NCBI RefSeq assembly: GCF_035695185.1
Contig: NZ_DASSES010000189.1
Coordinates: 1-56,943 of the forward strand
Direction of reading: 5' to 3'
Source of the DNA: Frateuria_A sp035695185
GTDB taxonomy: Bacteria > Pseudomonadota > Gammaproteobacteria > Xanthomonadales > Rhodanobacteraceae
DNA length: 56,943 bases
The first letter of the stretch is position 1, and each line of letters opens with the position of its first letter. Shown here one piece after another: positions 1 through 8,117 of the stretch. Made by a program: the position numbers and the translations under genes. The notes beneath the pieces are model-generated. The model had not been told where the DNA came from and did not search any database. It saw only the letters and a list, made by a program, of their open reading frames with translations.

Positions 1-210
1 AAGCCCGGTGCCGGCCGCGGCGGCGAAGCCCGCAATGCCGGCCCCTACGCCGGCTTCGGCGGTGGTGCTGGCGGTGGCGGCAATCGCGGCGGCCGCCAGG
101 GTGGCACCGGTCAGGGCGGGCGACCGCAGGGCCGCGGCAACCGCCCGACCGGCGGTGGCGGTCGGCCGCAGGGCGGCCGGGGTGGTGGCAACCGCCACGG
201 CAACCGTTGA
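1..210 (+). CDS. C-terminal tail of a DEAD-box RNA helicase-like protein (partial)
   Basis: The window opens inside a gene. Frame 1 reads 69 codons and a TGA without interruption. The visible protein is almost entirely glycine, arginine, asparagine and glutamine, with repeated GGR, RPQG and GGGN blocks. Such RGG-rich basic tails are typical of RhlE/DeaD-type DEAD-box RNA helicases, where they bind RNA non-specifically, and this is the usual protein that ends this way in Xanthomonadales. No helicase motif lies inside the window, so the family is inferred only from tail composition; another RGG RNA-binding protein is possible. Confidence 0.55.
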   Translation, partial: KPGAGRGGEARNAGPYAGFGGGAGGGGNRGGRQGGTGQGGRPQGRGNRPTGGGGRPQGGRGGGNRHGNR

Positions 211-219
211 GGCACCGGC

Positions 220-570
220 ATGAGCGTGCGGATCTACCACAACAGCCGCTGCTCCAAGTCGCGCGGCACACTCGAACTGTTGCAGTCCCGCGGCATCGAG
301 CCGGAGGTGGTCAACTACCTGGATACGCCGCCCAGCGTCGACGAACTCGGGAACCTGCTCGACCTGCTCGGCATGACGCCCCGCCAATTGCTGCGCACCG
401 GCGAGGCGGAATACAGGGAACTGGGCCTGGATGACCCTGCGGTGAGCGACCAGGCCATCCTGCAGGCGATGGCCTCGCACCCGAAACTCATCGAGCGCCC
501 CATCGTGGTGGTCGACGCCAGGGCCGCGATCGGCCGCCCGCCGGAAGCGGTGCTCGCCATCCTGCCGTAA
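220..570 (+). CDS. arsC: Arsenate reductase, glutaredoxin-dependent ArsC family
   Basis: A 116-residue protein of the ArsC/Spx thioredoxin-fold family. The catalytic motif CSKSR is at residues 11-15, with the nucleophilic Cys11 and the anion-binding Arg15, and the PIVVVDARAAIGRPPE segment near the C-terminus matches the family's RP-IV-x-R-P-P-E closing motif. The length is normal for the short YfgD-like branch. These enzymes reduce arsenate to arsenite using glutathione and glutaredoxin in the cytoplasm, although many YfgD-type members outside ars operons have unproven substrates. There are no ars genes nearby. The ATG is preceded by GAGG overlapping the upstream stop, so it may be read through from the helicase-like gene. 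Confidence 0.85.
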   Translation: MSVRIYHNSRCSKSRGTLELLQSRGIEPEVVNYLDTPPSVDELGNLLDLLGMTPRQLLRTGEAEYRELGLDDPAVSDQAILQAMASHPKLIERPIVVVDARAAIGRPPEAVLAILP

Positions 571-641
571 CCGAAGGTGCCTTCGGCCGGCCATCCCGCC
601 GCTGGACAGCCCATGCCAACGCAGACGATTGTCCCCGGACA

Positions 642-665
642 GAAGCCGCCCCGCGGGGCGGCTTC
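642..665. terminator. Stem-loop between convergent arsC and the CsgG-like gene
   Basis: A perfect 11-bp GC-rich stem (GAAGCCGCCCC pairing with GGGGCGGCTTC) closes on only two bases. It sits between two convergent genes and is followed by short TTCTT/AAGAAG runs rather than a long T-tract. It can serve as a bidirectional terminator. The tight loop means the real stem is probably 10 bp or shorter. Confidence 0.6.
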
Positions 666-693
666 TTCGCAGGGAGCAGCCGGGCGTAGCGCG

Positions 694-1701
694 TCAGTTC
701 CTCAGCGCATCGACGGTCGCGTCATCCAGCTGGCCGGTCACCGTCAGGCCGCGGATCTGCTGGAACCGGCTGATCGCCCGGGTGGTACCCGGCCCCGGCA
801 GGCCGTCGACCCTGCTCGTGTAGAGCCCCAGGCCCGCCAGCCGCCGCTGCGCGTCGGCAAGGGAGAAGGCTTCCGCCTGCGGCGGCGAAGCACCATCGAC
901 GCCCAGGCTGCCACCGGTGCCCAGGCCGCCCGCCACCTTCTGCGGCGCGTAGTGGCGGACCGCACGTACCATCTCGTTGTACGAATCCAGGAACGCACTG
1001 GCGATGAGCCGGCCCTGCGGGGTCTTGCTGTAGCCCCCCACCCCCGCACCGGCTGAATTGCCCAGTCCCAGCGCGCCGAAGCCGAAGTCGTTCTTGCTGG
1101 CGCTGCCCTGCGCCACGGCGACCTGCACGCCCGAACGCACGTCCGTGAGCATCAGGGTGGTGGACGCCTCGCGATGCTTGATGGAGCCGGCGATGGCCCC
1201 GATCAGCGCCCCGTACGGCAGCACACCGGCAAGCGCGGCACCACCGCCTCCCGTGTTCTCGGCAAACTGGATGGTCGGCGTGACCACGTAGTCCGCCGCG
1301 ACCATCTGGCCCTTGCCCATGTTGCTGCGGCCACGCAGTTCGCCCGAGTCGGCCAGCCCGCGCTCCTGCATCATGGAACTCAGCGCCCGGCCACGATCGA
1401 CCACGACGAAACAGTTGCTCTGCTGGATCATCAGGCGGATCAGCGGCGTCGTCGCCGGCAGGTGGTACTGGGTGGTCAGGATCGCAAACCAGTTCTGGCT
1501 GGTGTCCTCCTCGACCGCAAGCGTACCGAGCGGTCTGGCGCAGCGCTCCAGCGTCTTGTCGGCATGGGCGGCGGTCGAACCTGCGGCCGATCCGCCGACC
1601 GGATCCTTCTTGGTGGCAGCCATGCTGGCGCACCCACTCAGCAACATGGCCGAGCCAACGCCGAGGGCGAGGACGCCACGCTTCAACGATTCAGTTCTCA
1701 T
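694..1701 (-). CDS. CsgG/HfaB-like lipoprotein with C-terminal peptidoglycan-binding domain
   Basis: A 335-residue predicted outer-membrane lipoprotein. A basic N-terminus and hydrophobic stretch end in a lipobox LLSGC (Cys24). The central region, about residues 55-240, resembles the CsgG/HfaB fold: it has the VVVDRGRALSSMMQE segment, then an AADYVV strand, glycine-rich loops and a final LIASAFLDSYNEMVRAV helix. Residues about 275-334 (DAQRRLAGLGLY...DDATVDALRN) form a PG_binding_1 repeat. CsgG proteins form secretion channels for curli, but no curli genes are present and the added wall-binding domain suggests an envelope-anchoring role. Function is inferred; the domain order is what I can see. 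Confidence 0.7.
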   Translation of the reverse strand: MRTESLKRGVLALGVGSAMLLSGCASMAATKKDPVGGSAAGSTAAHADKTLERCARPLGTLAVEEDTSQNWFAILTTQYHLPATTPLIRLMIQQSNCFVVVDRGRALSSMMQERGLADSGELRGRSNMGKGQMVAADYVVTPTIQFAENTGGGGAALAGVLPYGALIGAIAGSIKHREASTTLMLTDVRSGVQVAVAQGSASKNDFGFGALGLGNSAGAGVGGYSKTPQGRLIASAFLDSYNEMVRAVRHYAPQKVAGGLGTGGSLGVDGASPPQAEAFSLADAQRRLAGLGLYTSRVDGLPGPGTTRAISRFQQIRGLTVTGQLDDATVDALRN

Positions 1702-2285
1702 TGCGATTCCATTCCGTTTGCGGGTGGTTGCAGCGTGGGCCGTCGGATGAGTGCGCCCTCACTGCAGGGGGAAAACGCCGCGATTCCCGGCTTCCGCGCA
1801 CGCCGCCACGCCACCGGCAAGGGCGGATCGGGCGAGCGTGCAATCGGTGAAGCCCGGCAACCAGGCTCCTGTTCCTGGCGCTTCCGCTTCCAGGGAAGAC
1901 GCCGCGCCCTGGCTTCGCCTGCGTTACCGACGGCCAATCCCGGGGAGCGGCGTCAAGGCTACGTGCAAAATGCGATGGGTCAATCCGCGGCCGCGCCGCT
2001 GGCGGAGCACCGGCACACGCTTCAGTGGCGCCCAGGGCACCTGTCGGGGACTCGAGAAAGGCCTTGTTTTGCCGAGGCAAATCCGCAAGCCGCCGGGATC
2101 GACCTCCCCGGCCCGGGAGATCGGCCCTGCCTGACGCGAGACAAGGGCCCGCTCGACAATCAGGCTTTGCCTATGCATCCGGGAAAGCGATACCTACGAG
2201 CCGGAGCACGATCCGCAGGTGCCGGCACGCACCCATGCGACGGCACCAGGCCGACGATACCCGCGGCCAGCGGAACGGCTTCCGG
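1702..2285. other. 584-bp intergenic region with no supported gene
   Basis: This lies between the starts of the CsgG-like gene and the end of the omega-amidase gene, both on the minus strand. It must hold the promoter of the CsgG-like gene at its left edge. Open frames here (for example 1691-2080 minus) encode proline/arginine-rich protein with no recognisable fold, start signal or homology that I know. I see no tRNA, riboswitch or convincing terminator. Confidence 0.5.
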
Positions 2286-3098
2286 TCACCCGGCCAACGT
2301 GAACTCGTCCGCATCCATCCAGGCCGGGAAGCGCTCCCGGTGCGCCAGCAAAGGCGCCGGATCCAGGCGCACCATGGCGACCTGCTCCTGCGAGCCCAGT
2401 TCGATCAGCGCCTCGCCGACTGCATCGATCACCGCGCTGTCGCCCGCATACGGCAGCTCGTTGCCGTCCACGCCCACGCGGTTGACACCCACGACGCAGG
2501 CGAGGTTCTCGATGGCCCGCGCACGCAGCAGCGTGCGCCACGGCTGCCGGCGAGGTGCCGGCCAGTTGGCGACGAACAATGCCAGGTCGTATTCCATGCC
2601 GCCGACCGCGCTCGCGAGCCGGCGGTTGCGCAGCCATACCGGGAAGCGGAGGTCGTAGCAGACCTGCGGCAGGATACGCCAGCCTTTCAGTTCGACTACC
2701 AGGCGCTCGCGCCCGCTGCCATAGCGGGTGTGCTCACCCGCCATCCGGAACAGGTGGCGCTTGTCGTACTGCGCATGGCTGCCGTCCGGACGCATCCAGA
2801 ACAGGCGGTTGTAGACGGTGCCGCCCTCGGCGATGGCCAGGCTCCCGCAGATCACCGCGTCCACCTCGCGCGAAAGCGCGCGAAGCCAGGCAACGCCTTC
2901 GCCGTCCATCGTGCCGGCGCTGGCCCGGGTGTCGTTGCTGAAGCCGGACAGGAACGTCTCCGGCAGGACGATGAGGTCGCTGCCGCGCGCCTGGCGCACC
3001 AGCGTGCCGTAGTAGTCACGGTTGGCCGGTGCGTCGAGCCAGCGCGTGTTCCCCTGCACCAGGCCGACCGTCAACGGCTGCAGGCTTACAGGCGACAT
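2286..3098 (-). CDS. Omega-amidase, YafV/Nit2-like carbon-nitrogen hydrolase
   Basis: A 270-residue nitrilase-superfamily amidase. The Glu-Lys-Cys triad is visible: Glu47 in VLPETF, Lys113 in YDKRHLF and Cys147 in QVCYDLRFP. The DKRHLF and CYDLRFPVW signatures are those of YafV/Nit2 omega-amidases, which hydrolyse alpha-ketoglutaramate or alpha-ketosuccinamate to the keto acid and ammonia. The ATG lies 13 bp inside the upstream aminotransferase gene, so the two are translationally coupled. That fits the glutamine transaminase-omega-amidase route, in which the aminotransferase makes the omega-amide keto acid removed here. Confidence 0.88.
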   Translation of the reverse strand: MSPVSLQPLTVGLVQGNTRWLDAPANRDYYGTLVRQARGSDLIVLPETFLSGFSNDTRASAGTMDGEGVAWLRALSREVDAVICGSLAIAEGGTVYNRLFWMRPDGSHAQYDKRHLFRMAGEHTRYGSGRERLVVELKGWRILPQVCYDLRFPVWLRNRRLASAVGGMEYDLALFVANWPAPRRQPWRTLLRARAIENLACVVGVNRVGVDGNELPYAGDSAVIDAVGEALIELGSQEQVAMVRLDPAPLLAHRERFPAWMDADEFTLAG

Positions 3099-4231
3099 AG
3101 GCGCTCCGCGGCGGCAGTCATGGTGGCGTCACTCTTGGCAAAGCACAGGCGCAGCAGGCGCGTGCCCGGCGGCTGCTCGTAGAACGGCGTCAACGGGATG
3201 CCGGCCACGCCGCCCTGCTCTACCAGCCAGCGCGCGAAGGCGAGATCGTCCTCGTCACTGATGGCCGAATAGTCGACCAGCTGGAAATAGCCGCCCGGCA
3301 CGTCGAGCAGCTTGAAGCGCGAGGGGGCAAGCAAGGCGCGGAAGCGGTCGCGCTTGGCCTGGTAGAAGTCCGGCAGCTCCAGGTAGTGCGCCGGGTCCTT
3401 GGCCATGATCTCCGCAAAGGCCGCCTGGGCCGGATGGAACGTGCAGAACGTCAGGTACTGGTGCACCTTGCGGAATTCGGCCGACAGCGCCGCCGGCGCC
3501 ACCGCGTAGCCGACCTTCCAGCCGGTGCAGTGATAGGTCTTGCCGAAGCTGGACACCACGATGCTGCGCTCGGCCAGCTCGGGGTGGCGCAGCACGCTCT
3601 CATGCCGCGCGCCGTCGTAGACGATGTGCTCGTAGACCTCGTCGGACAGCACCACGATGTCGGTGTCGCGGGTGAGCTCGGCGAGCGTGTCCAGGTCGTC
3701 GGCCGAGAGCACCGCGCCCGACGGGTTGTGGGGGCTGTTGACGAGGATCATGCGCGTCTTCGGATTGATCGCGTCGCGCACGCGCTGCCAATCGATCCCG
3801 AAGCTGGGAACGGTGAGCGGGATGTGCACCGCACGCGCGCCCTGCAGCTCGATCGCCGGCTCGTAGGAGTCATAGGCGGGATCGAACACGATCACTTCCT
3901 CCCCGGCACGCACCGTCGCGGCTATCGCCGAAAACAGCGCCTCGGTGGCGCCGGAGGTGACCGTGATCTCGGTCGCCGGATTCACGCGCCGGCCGTAGAG
4001 CCGCTGCGTCTTGATCGCGATCTGCTCGCGCAATGCGGCGGTGCCGATACCCGGCGCGTACTGGTTCTTGCCTTCGGCCATCGCGCGGGTGAGGGCGTCA
4101 CGCAGTGCCTGCGGCGGCTCGAAATCGGGGAATCCCTGGCCCAGGTTGACCGCCTGGTGGTCGAGCGCGAGCTGGCTCATCACGCTGAAGACGGTCGTGC
4201 CGACCTTGGGCAACTTGGTGTCGATGTTCAT
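3086..4231 (-). CDS. Methionine/glutamine-type aminotransferase (YbdL/KAT-like)
   Basis: A fold-type I PLP aminotransferase, 381 residues from the ATG at 4231. An in-frame TTG at 4255 is less likely. The core shows NQYAPGIG, NSPHNPSG, the LSDEVYEH aspartate-tyrosine segment and the PLP lysine in SSFGKTYH (Lys231). The sequence is closest to YbdL and kynurenine/glutamine transaminase K, which transfer the amino group from methionine or glutamine to keto-acid acceptors such as 2-keto-4-methylthiobutyrate. It overlaps the downstream omega-amidase gene. The pairing points to methionine salvage or glutamine-driven transamination rather than aspartate metabolism. Substrate choice is inferred. Confidence 0.87.
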   Translation of the reverse strand: MNIDTKLPKVGTTVFSVMSQLALDHQAVNLGQGFPDFEPPQALRDALTRAMAEGKNQYAPGIGTAALREQIAIKTQRLYGRRVNPATEITVTSGATEALFSAIAATVRAGEEVIVFDPAYDSYEPAIELQGARAVHIPLTVPSFGIDWQRVRDAINPKTRMILVNSPHNPSGAVLSADDLDTLAELTRDTDIVVLSDEVYEHIVYDGARHESVLRHPELAERSIVVSSFGKTYHCTGWKVGYAVAPAALSAEFRKVHQYLTFCTFHPAQAAFAEIMAKDPAHYLELPDFYQAKRDRFRALLAPSRFKLLDVPGGYFQLVDYSAISDEDDLAFARWLVEQGGVAGIPLTPFYEQPPGTRLLRLCFAKSDATMTAAAERLCRL

Positions 4232-4274
4232 GCGTGCGGATGTCTGGAAGGCCAAACGGCAAGCCTAGCACGGC

Positions 4275-5252
4275 TCAGGTGCGCGGCCGGTCGAGCGGGT
4301 CCAGCGGGCGCTGGCGGCACTGTTCGTGCTTCAGCCGGGTGGCCTCCGGCAGGCGCTCGGCGAGGAAGTCGACCAGCGCCCGCACGCCCGGCAGCATGCC
4401 CCGGCGGCTGGGGTAGACGAAGTGCATGGTTCCCTCCGGCGCACTCCAGTTCGGAAGCACCACCTCGAGCTCGCCGCGGGTGATCGCCGGGGCGCACACG
4501 AACTCGGGCAGCAGGGCCACGCCCATGCCACGACGGGCGGCCTCCAGCAGCAGCGCAAACTCTCCGGTGACCAGGCGTGCGCTCATCTCCACGGAGACGC
4601 GCTCGCCCCTCGCGTCGATCAATTCCCATATCTGGGCGCCCTCATGCTCGAGCATGGTCAGCGCCGGCAACGTGGACAGCTCGGCCGGCGCCATGGGGCG
4701 GCCCACGCGGTCGAGCAACGCGGGGCTGGCCACCGCCAGCACGCGTGACAGGCCGAAGGTGCGCATCACCAGGTTGGCGTCGCTGTCGAGCTTGCTGCGG
4801 ACGCGGATGGCGATGTCGTAGCCCTCGCCCACCACGTCCACGCGCCGGTTGCTGGACAGCACACGCACCTGCACCTTCGGGTATTGCGCCATGAAGTCCG
4901 GCAGCACGTGCGCCACCACCGTCTGCGCCAGTGACACGGGGCAGCTCAGCCGCACCACGCCACGTGGTTCGGCGCGCAGTTCGTCGACCGCCTCCTGCGC
5001 CGCGCGCGCCTCCTCCAGCACCGCACGGCAGTGGGCGTAGAAGCGTTCGCCCACCTCGGTGACCACGAAGCGGCGGGTGGTCCGCTGCAGCAGGCGCACG
5101 CCCAGCCGCTCTTCCAGCTGCGCGACGCGCTTGCTCAGCCGCGACTTGGGGATGCCCAGCGCGCGCCCAGCCGCCGAAAAGCCGTTGTGCTCGACCACCA
5201 TCGCGAAAAAGTAGAGGTCGTTGAGGTCCTGCAGCGTACCGTCGAGGGTCAT
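4275..5252 (-). CDS. LysR-family transcriptional regulator divergent from azoR
   Basis: A 325-residue LysR regulator. The N-terminal winged helix (about residues 5-65) contains the FSAAGRALGIPKSRLSKRV recognition helix and is followed by a substrate-binding domain of the CrgA/PA4203 subgroup. The start chosen is the ATG at 5252. An in-frame TTG five codons upstream has no better signal. It is divergent from the azoreductase gene across about 118 bp, the classic arrangement in which the LysR protein controls the neighbour and itself. Inducer unknown; quinones, azo compounds or electrophiles are plausible given the neighbour. Confidence 0.9.
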   Translation of the reverse strand: MTLDGTLQDLNDLYFFAMVVEHNGFSAAGRALGIPKSRLSKRVAQLEERLGVRLLQRTTRRFVVTEVGERFYAHCRAVLEEARAAQEAVDELRAEPRGVVRLSCPVSLAQTVVAHVLPDFMAQYPKVQVRVLSSNRRVDVVGEGYDIAIRVRSKLDSDANLVMRTFGLSRVLAVASPALLDRVGRPMAPAELSTLPALTMLEHEGAQIWELIDARGERVSVEMSARLVTGEFALLLEAARRGMGVALLPEFVCAPAITRGELEVVLPNWSAPEGTMHFVYPSRRGMLPGVRALVDFLAERLPEATRLKHEQCRQRPLDPLDRPRT

Positions 5253-5275
5253 ACCAGTTGTTTCCAATGAGAAAC

Positions 5276-5302
5276 GATAAGTTCGATATTAGCCGTCTTA
5301 TC
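5276..5302. promoter_or_regulatory. Candidate LysR operator in the lysR/azoR divergent region
   Basis: GATAAG at 5276-5281 is repeated in inverted form as CTTATC at 5297-5302, with 15 bp between. The dyad sits in an AT-richer patch of the divergent promoter region, where a LysR-type regulator would bind. No binding data exist; the call rests on symmetry and location. Confidence 0.45.
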
Positions 5303-5370
5303 AAGCGATTGTTGCGAAACTATCTTGACTCCTGTCGCCGGCAATGCCGGCCCTGGACCGGAGTCACGCC

Positions 5371-5955
5371 ATGAAACTTCTGCACATCGATTCGAGCGCC
5401 CTGGGCAACCACTCGGTCTCGCGCGGGCTGACCGCCGACATCGTGGCCCGGATCAAGCGAGCCCGCCCCGATGCCTCCATCCGCTACCGCGACCTGGCGG
5501 CACAGCCGCTGCCCCACTGGGCGCCGGTGGCGGACGCCGGCGACCCGGCCGCGCTGTTGGGCAACGAGGTGATGGACGAGTTCCTCGCCGCCGACGTCAT
5601 CGTGCTGGGCGCGCCGATGTACAACTTCGGCATCCCCAGCCAGCTGAAGGCATGGATCGACCGCGTCGCGGTGGCCGGGAAGACCTTCCGTTACACCGCC
5701 AACGGTCCGGAGGGGCTGGCCGGCGGCAAGCGGGTCATCGTGGCCTCCAGCCGCGGCGGCTTCTACGGCGAAGGCTCCGGCGGAGCGGCGATGGATTTCC
5801 AGGAAAGCTATCTGCGTGCGCTGCTCGGGTTCCTCGGCATCACCGACGTCGAGTTCGTGCGCGCTGAAGGCGTGGCCGTCAGTGCCGAGCACAAGAGTCA
5901 GGCCCTGGCGGCGGCGCAGGAAGCGATCGGGACGCTGTTGCCCAAGGCTGCGTAG
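5371..5955 (+). CDS. azoR: FMN-dependent NADH:quinone/azo oxidoreductase
   Basis: A 194-residue flavodoxin-fold reductase of the AzoR/AcpD family. The N-terminus MKLLHIDSS leads to the phosphate-binding loop around SALGNHSVS. PMYNFGIPSQLKAWIDR and the SSRGGFY flavin-binding segments are clear. The enzyme uses NADH and FMN to reduce quinones and azo compounds by two electrons in the cytoplasm, mainly as protection against electrophilic quinones. The ATG at 5371 has a GGAG Shine-Dalgarno sequence at normal spacing. A longer frame from 5344 lacks family similarity. It is divergent from a LysR gene that probably regulates it. Confidence 0.93.
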   Translation: MKLLHIDSSALGNHSVSRGLTADIVARIKRARPDASIRYRDLAAQPLPHWAPVADAGDPAALLGNEVMDEFLAADVIVLGAPMYNFGIPSQLKAWIDRVAVAGKTFRYTANGPEGLAGGKRVIVASSRGGFYGEGSGGAAMDFQESYLRALLGFLGITDVEFVRAEGVAVSAEHKSQALAAAQEAIGTLLPKAA

Positions 5956-6159
5956 GTCGCCGCACCCGAGGTAACCCCACAACCGCTCGTCTCGAGCGTA
6001 GGCCGAAGGCCGAAGTCGGAACCCCTTGCGCGCGAGGGCCCTTCGGCTTCGGCGCCCTGCGCCTGCGCCCGGGGCGAGCGGCTCCCGGTGTGCCCCCTGT
6101 AGTGGAAAAAGCCGGTGCAGCCCGACACACTGCGGCTTTCCCGACAGGAATTCGTGCGC

Positions 6160-7827
6160 ATGAACCGGCCCCTGCGTCTGTCCCTGCTCGCCCTGCTGGC
6201 CGCCGCGCCGCTCGTGCAGGCTGCTGATCTGTACGTGCACAACGTCAGGGGCTACACCCTCGACAGCCACGGCAAGCTGCAGCGGTTCGAGGCCCTGCTC
6301 GTGGATGGCGGCAAGGTGGTCGCCACCGGCACCGATGCCGCGCTGGCCAGGCGCGCGGGCGACGCGAAGGTGGTCGATGGGCACGGCAAGACCCTGCTGC
6401 CGGGCCTGATCGATGCCCACGGGCACGTGCTCGAACTGGGTTACGCACTGACCCGGGCCGACCTCACCGGAACGCAGTCGCTCGACGAGGCGCTTGCCCG
6501 CATCAAGGCCTATGCCAAAGCACACCCGGATGCCCGCTGGATCACCGGGGGCGGCTGGAACCAGGTGATCTGGAAGCTTGGCCGCTTTCCCACCGCCAGG
6601 GAGCTGGACGCGGTGGTGCCTGACCGCCCGGCATGGCTGAGCCGCGTCGACGGCCACGCCGCCTGGGCCAACAGCGCCGCCATGAAGCTGGCGGGCATCA
6701 CCCGCGACACCAGGGATCCACCGGGAGGTCGCATCGAACGCGACGCCCGCGGCAACCCCACCGGCGTGTTCGTCGATGGCGCCACCGCGCTGGTCGCCAA
6801 CGTGCTGCCCGAGCCGACCGACAGGGAGCGCGCCCTGGCGCTGGACACCGCGCTGGCGGCAATGGCGCGGGTCGGCCTGACCGGCGTGGACGATGCCGGC
6901 ATCGACCTCCCCAACTACCGCCTCTACAAGCGTTACGCCGACGAACACAAGCTCACCGCGCGCATCTACGCGATGATCCGCGACACCGGCGCCGCCTTCG
7001 ACACGATCACCGCCGACGCTCCGCTGGACGGCTACGGCAATGGCTACCTCACCGTGCATGCGGTGAAATTGTTCGCCGACGGCGCGCTGGGCAGCCGCGG
7101 CGCGGCCATGCTCAAGCCGTACTCCGACGACCCGCGAAACCACGGCCTGCTGTTCATGAGCCCGGGCACGATGGATTCCAAGATCGAGAAGGCCTTCGCC
7201 AAGGGCTACCAGGTCAACATCCACGCCATCGGCGATGCGGCCAACCGCGAGGTGCTGGACAGCTTCGCCGCCGCCTACAAGGTCCACCCCGAGGCCAGGT
7301 CTTTCCGCAATCGGGTCGAGCACGCGCAGATCCTTTCGCCGAAGGACATCCCCCGTTTCGTGCCGTTGCACCTGATCGCCTCGATGCAGCCCACCCACGC
7401 GACTTCCGACATGAACATGGCCGAGGACCGCCTCGGCCACGAGCGCATCGAGGGCGCCTACGCCTGGCGGCGTTTCCTCGATCAGGGCACGGTAGTCGCC
7501 TTCGGCTCGGACTTCCCGGTCGAGTCGCCCAACCCGTTCTTCGGCCTGCATGCGGCCGTGACGCGGCAGAACCACCAGAACCAGCCGCCCGGCGGCTGGT
7601 ACCCGGAGCAGAAACTCAGCCTGGTCGAAGCACTGCGCGCCTTCACCCTCAGTGCGGCTTATGCCGGTCACGCGGAAAAGACCCAGGGCTCGCTGGAGCC
7701 CGGCAAGTATGCCGACTTCATCCTCGTCGACCGGGATGTCTTCGCGATCGATCCGCAGGACCTGTGGAAGACCCAAGTGCTCGGCACCTGGGTCGGCGGC
7801 AAACAGGTCTACGCCGCGGGCGACTGA
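6160..7827 (+). CDS. Exported amidohydrolase, YtcJ-like
   Basis: A 555-residue amidohydrolase-superfamily protein with a clear signal peptide (MNRPLRLSLL to about VQA, residue 21). The metal-binding motif GLIDAHGHVLELG follows. Later come VNIHAIGDAANREVL, RVEHAQILS and FGSDFPVESPNP, giving the expected histidines and aspartate of the YtcJ/NfdA (Amidohydro_3) type TIM barrel. Length is typical. Members hydrolyse N-formyl or N-acyl amines and related amides, but most exported versions are uncharacterised. The ATG at 6160 is chosen because the signal peptide starts there; a GTG at 6115 would bury it. A GACAGGAA Shine-Dalgarno sequence is upstream. Confidence 0.88.
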   Translation: MNRPLRLSLLALLAAAPLVQAADLYVHNVRGYTLDSHGKLQRFEALLVDGGKVVATGTDAALARRAGDAKVVDGHGKTLLPGLIDAHGHVLELGYALTRADLTGTQSLDEALARIKAYAKAHPDARWITGGGWNQVIWKLGRFPTARELDAVVPDRPAWLSRVDGHAAWANSAAMKLAGITRDTRDPPGGRIERDARGNPTGVFVDGATALVANVLPEPTDRERALALDTALAAMARVGLTGVDDAGIDLPNYRLYKRYADEHKLTARIYAMIRDTGAAFDTITADAPLDGYGNGYLTVHAVKLFADGALGSRGAAMLKPYSDDPRNHGLLFMSPGTMDSKIEKAFAKGYQVNIHAIGDAANREVLDSFAAAYKVHPEARSFRNRVEHAQILSPKDIPRFVPLHLIASMQPTHATSDMNMAEDRLGHERIEGAYAWRRFLDQGTVVAFGSDFPVESPNPFFGLHAAVTRQNHQNQPPGGWYPEQKLSLVEALRAFTLSAAYAGHAEKTQGSLEPGKYADFILVDRDVFAIDPQDLWKTQVLGTWVGGKQVYAAGD

Positions 7828-8046
7828 CTCGCCGGGCGCCCACCACCGCGTTCGAAGGGACGGGAACCGGGGCTCGCGACGGGCCCCTCTCGTCGGCCTC
7901 CCAACCCGGTGTGCACTGGCGCAGGGCGAACCCGGGTCGCGCACGTCACAGACGCCCGCTTCCCCGGAAAGCCGCCAGGCGAGCCCCTAACACACTGACA
8001 AACAAACGTTTTCACGCATAGGCCATCAGTCATGGCCGGTTGCCTG

Positions 8047-8074
8047 TTGACGCTTCCGAGGATGGTGTTATAGT
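8047..8074 (+). promoter_or_regulatory. Sigma70-like promoter of the GntR/ABC operon
   Basis: TTGACG at 8047-8052 and TATAGT at 8069-8074 are separated by 16 bp and lie just upstream of the operon's first gene. Both hexamers match the sigma70 consensus well. The -10 element falls inside the left half of the palindromic operator, so repressor binding would occlude RNA polymerase. Confidence 0.72.
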
Positions 8075-8087
8075 TCACTACAACACC
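8064..8087. promoter_or_regulatory. Palindromic operator for the YtrA-type GntR regulator
   Basis: A 24-bp dyad of the form GGTGTT-n-TAGT-nn-ACTA-n-AACACC, with all 10 paired positions in each arm matching. It fits a GGTG-N16-CACC arrangement, which I recall being reported for YtrA-type regulators in Xanthomonas. It overlaps the -10 box and lies 30 bp before the first ATG of the operon encoding such a regulator. This strongly suggests autorepression. Confidence 0.75.
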
Positions 8088-8117
8088 GGTCCACGAGGTC
8101 ACTAAAGGAGACCCGCC

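Noticed and set aside
1691..2178. Minus-strand frames that might fill the 1702-2285 gap
   Set aside because: Arginine/proline-rich, no start signal, no fold or family; nothing distinguishes them from random GC-rich frames.
5956..6159. Repeated CCGAAGGCCGAAG and CTTCGGCTTCGG words as a mobile or REP element
   Set aside because: The pairing is short and irregular, and the words are common in GC-rich spacer; not enough to call.
5320..7944. An 874-codon open frame on the minus strand opposite azoR and the amidohydrolase gene
   Set aside because: It is the antisense of two well-supported genes in high-GC DNA, with no recognisable domain; long antisense frames are expected here.
7828..8046. Possible small RNA or tRNA in the gap before the GntR operon
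   Set aside because: No cloverleaf, no strong hairpin and no promoter apart from the one at 8047-8074.
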